Below are positions 15,207 to 17,204 of a stretch of DNA of 17,204 nucleotides, piece after piece. The stretch's first letter is position 1. Each line of letters starts with the position of its first letter. The translations under genes were made by a program, and so were the position numbers. The notes under the pieces were generated by a model. The model was not told where the DNA came from, did not search any database, and was given only the letters and a program-made list of their open reading frames with translations. The stretch is taken from assembly GCA_002359055.1 (NCBI GenBank), contig DEQC01000072.1, positions 1,950-19,153 on the forward strand, in the 5' to 3' direction. The DNA comes from Flavobacteriales bacterium UBA3376 (GTDB lineage Bacteria; Bacteroidota; Bacteroidia; Flavobacteriales; Weeksellaceae).

Positions 15207-15236
15207 TTGATAGTTATTAAAACTATTATACTTTTG
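15207..15236 (+). promoter_or_regulatory. Complete Bacteroidota promoter for the secreted modular protein
   Basis: TTG at 15207-15209, then 19 bases, then TACTTTTG at 15229-15236: both elements match TTG-N(17-23)-TAnnTTTG exactly. The start codon is 25 bases downstream of the -7 element. The -7 element is overlapped by a perfect 12-bp palindrome, TTTTGTACAAAA (15232-15243), which could be an operator or chance. It is the best-formed promoter in the window. Confidence 0.8.
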
Positions 15237-15261
15237 TACAAAATTGTAAAAATTAAATTTA

Positions 15262-17204
15262 ATGAGAACAAATTTACTAATTCTGCGATCATTGGTGTTT
15301 GTCCTTTCAGGGATGATGTATGCACAAACAATGGGTTCCGCAGCAATGAATTTAAGTGACTCTCAAAACAGAGTTAAACTAAAGGCTTCAGAAGCTCTGA
15401 AGCTTGAAAAAAATGTGTTTCAAGGCAGTTTTGCGCCTGATTTTAATTTAGAAACTACTTCAGTAGATGAAACGGTTTGTTTCTTAGATGATTTTTCTGA
15501 CATTGTGAACGGACTTAGCAATGATCCTAATGGTTCAGGTACATCGTGGAATGGAAATGATGATTTCCCAACTGTACAAAGAGCTTTTCAAGCCGGTGGA
15601 GCAGTAAAATTAGGTACAGGATCAAAAATAGGTTTCATCGAATCAAGAGATTTGACTGAAGTAGAAGGAGACATTACTGTAAATATTATGGTTAAAGGTT
15701 GGACGAATGTTGAAGGAGATTTAATTGTAAGCATAGACGGACAATCAGAAACTCTTACTTACACAGCTGTAATGGCAGAAGATTTTGAAGAGGTAACTGT
15801 AAACTTTACAGAAGTAACTGCTGGTTCAAATTTGAAAATTGCAACTTCTGCAAAAAGAGCATTTATTGACAATGTAGAAATCATTTGTGAAGAAGAGGCA
15901 GTGGTTGAAGGATGTTTAGACGCACCTTACGGACAATATCCATTTGAGGTTTATCAGCCAATTTGTGTTGGAGTTGATGAAATGATAGTACCTGATGCAT
16001 GGACTGGAGAATATTCTTTAGTTGCATTAACTTCAGGTGTTGATTATACTTTCAAAAGTTCAATAACTACCGATTATATTACAATTTCTAATGCAGAAGG
16101 AACAGAGGTTTTAGCTGTAGGAGAAGGTGTGGTTGAGTTTACTGCATCAGCTGATATGGAAGTTAGATTCTATACTCATGTGAATGATCAGTGTGAAATG
16201 GATTTAGAGGATCGTGCAAGAATTGTATTCTGTGGTGAAGTTGTAGTTATTGAAGATCCGGATTTTGATTGTTTGAAAGGCAATGGACTTGCAGACACTG
16301 AAATCGAGGAAGGTTACAATATTACAGAAGAATCTGAATTTGGAGTGGCAAGTAAATTTGTAGTTGATGAAGGAATGGAAATGGAAGTTCATCAAATAAC
16401 ACTTGACGTTTTAACTTTATCGAACATAAGCAATTCAACGATCAATTTAAGAGAAGATTTATCTGGTGCACCAGGTGAGATCATTGAAACTATTACAGTT
16501 CAGCCAACAGAAGCAATCGTACATAGCGTATTATTTGGTTACCCAATTTATCATTTGGTTTATGATTTAGATGGATCGATTGTTCTTGGAGAAGGAACTT
16601 ATTGGATTGAACCATCTTTAACGAGTGAAACAAACAATGGTGTTTATTGGGCTTTAATTCCAAATTCATCAACTGAAGCAAATTTATTTCTAAGTGATGA
16701 TTTTGGAGAGACTTGGGTTGAGGATGATGAAAACTTTAGTGCAGTGTTCTTTGTAGCTGGTGTATGTACAGAAGCGACTGAAGAACCAGAAGATTGTGAA
16801 GCTGTTGATGTACCATATATAATGGATTTTGAAACGGCTATCGCTCCTAATGTGCCAGAATGTACAAGTTTGGAAAATGTTGGTTTAGGAAATGATTGGA
16901 CAACTTACACTGGCTCAAGCTACGGATTTACTGGAACTTTTTTGAGATATATATGGCATGATGAAAATCAAGCAGACGCATGGTTTTATACTCAAGGAGT
17001 TAATTTAGTTGAAGGCGAAACTTATAAAATTTCATACGATTATGGTGGGACTTCAGTTGCATTCCCTGAGGACTTAAGAGTAGCCTATGGATCAGCAGCA
17101 GAAAGTACTGCTATGACAAATGTTCTAGCAGATCATCAGGAGATTACTAATAGTTCTCCAATCAACCACGAAGTGATTTTTACGGTAGATGAAAGTGGAG
17201 TTTA
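15262..17204 (+). CDS. Large modular secreted protein with choice-of-anchor J-like domains (T9SS-type, C-terminus missing)
   Basis: The frame opens at ATG 15262 and stays open for 647 residues to the right edge. A Sec signal occupies residues 1-21 (cleavage near YA|Q). Four modules follow, all of kinds common in flavobacterial T9SS cargo. Residues about 72-210 (CFLDDFSD, SWNGNDDFPTV, GGAVKLGTG, KRAFIDNVEI) form a beta-sandwich of the galactose-binding type. About 217-326 (CLDAPYGQ, EYSLVALTSGVDYTF, DYITISNAEGTEVLA, FYTHVNDQCE) form a small domain with paired cysteines. About 337-502 (VDEGMEMEVHQITL, SGAPGE, GEGTYWIEPS) form another sandwich. From 512 on (VPYIMDFETAIAPNVPECTS, DAWFYTQGVNLVEGETYKIS, LRVAYG) is a choice-of-anchor J-type domain cut by the window edge. 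No protease or glycosidase motif is visible, which fits an adhesin or surface-binding role. A C-terminal sorting domain would lie beyond the edge, so T9SS export is inferred, not seen. Confidence 0.88.
   Translation, partial: MRTNLLILRSLVFVLSGMMYAQTMGSAAMNLSDSQNRVKLKASEALKLEKNVFQGSFAPDFNLETTSVDETVCFLDDFSDIVNGLSNDPNGSGTSWNGNDDFPTVQRAFQAGGAVKLGTGSKIGFIESRDLTEVEGDITVNIMVKGWTNVEGDLIVSIDGQSETLTYTAVMAEDFEEVTVNFTEVTAGSNLKIATSAKRAFIDNVEIICEEEAVVEGCLDAPYGQYPFEVYQPICVGVDEMIVPDAWTGEYSLVALTSGVDYTFKSSITTDYITISNAEGTEVLAVGEGVVEFTASADMEVRFYTHVNDQCEMDLEDRARIVFCGEVVVIEDPDFDCLKGNGLADTEIEEGYNITEESEFGVASKFVVDEGMEMEVHQITLDVLTLSNISNSTINLREDLSGAPGEIIETITVQPTEAIVHSVLFGYPIYHLVYDLDGSIVLGEGTYWIEPSLTSETNNGVYWALIPNSSTEANLFLSDDFGETWVEDDENFSAVFFVAGVCTEATEEPEDCEAVDVPYIMDFETAIAPNVPECTSLENVGLGNDWTTYTGSSYGFTGTFLRYIWHDENQADAWFYTQGVNLVEGETYKISYDYGGTSVAFPEDLRVAYGSAAESTAMTNVLADHQEITNSSPINHEVIFTVDESGV

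Noticed and set aside
16204..16681. Two short minus-strand open frames (62-63 residues) near the right edge
   Set aside because: They lie opposite the large secreted protein, whose continuous 647-residue frame contains recognisable modules, a signal peptide and a good promoter.

Overview
The window looks like a chromosomal segment of an AT-rich member of the Bacteroidota, most likely order Flavobacteriales. Four things point there: two secreted proteins of the type IX secretion (T9SS) kind, one with a complete type A C-terminal sorting domain; promoters of the Bacteroidota form (TAnnTTTG as the -7 element, in one case with TTG 19 bases upstream); a mevalonate-pathway gene (mvaD), which flavobacteria use for isoprenoids; and menaquinone genes in a compact flavobacterial form. 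Genus cannot be fixed from the sequence alone.

Layout. Bases 1-407 (minus) hold the start of an acid phosphatase / 5'-nucleotidase lipoprotein of the e(P4) family that runs off the left edge. Divergent from it, 496-4629 (plus) carries a GlcD-type FAD-dependent oxidase, an unrecognised acidic protein with two CxxC pairs, an extended-SDR NAD-dependent epimerase and diphosphomevalonate decarboxylase; the last two are only 2 bases apart. A T9SS cargo protein (4700-5593) follows with its own -7 element and a clear hairpin terminator. A YihY/BrkB-family membrane protein (5672-6607, minus) converges on that terminator. Divergent from it is a tight plus-strand operon, 6632-11213: rlmH, a CPBP-family membrane protease, rdgB, rnz and a DUF4153 membrane protein. 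Genes in it overlap or nearly touch, and rnz uses a forced TTG start. A lipoprotein of unknown function (11307-12476) ends at a second hairpin terminator. From the other side come the minus-strand genes menC, a DUF1684 lipoprotein and menE (15182 to 12544). Divergent from menC, a very well-formed promoter drives a large modular secreted protein that runs off the right edge (15262-17204).

How the genes relate. mvaD (isoprenoid precursors) and menC/menE (o-succinylbenzoate and its CoA ester) both feed menaquinone, the respiratory quinone of these bacteria, but they sit in separate transcription units. RlmH, RdgB and RNase Z are housekeeping functions (ribosome methylation, nucleotide-pool cleaning, tRNA 3' maturation). 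The two secreted proteins and the three lipoproteins belong to the cell envelope or surface. I see no tRNA, rRNA, CRISPR array, insertion sequence, phage gene or integrase, and no gene-free stretch above 300 bases: the longest gap is 93 bases. I found no convincing new defence or mobile system. The most useful observations are start-site corrections, promoter architecture, the DUF1684 gene inside the men cluster and two proteins of unknown function.
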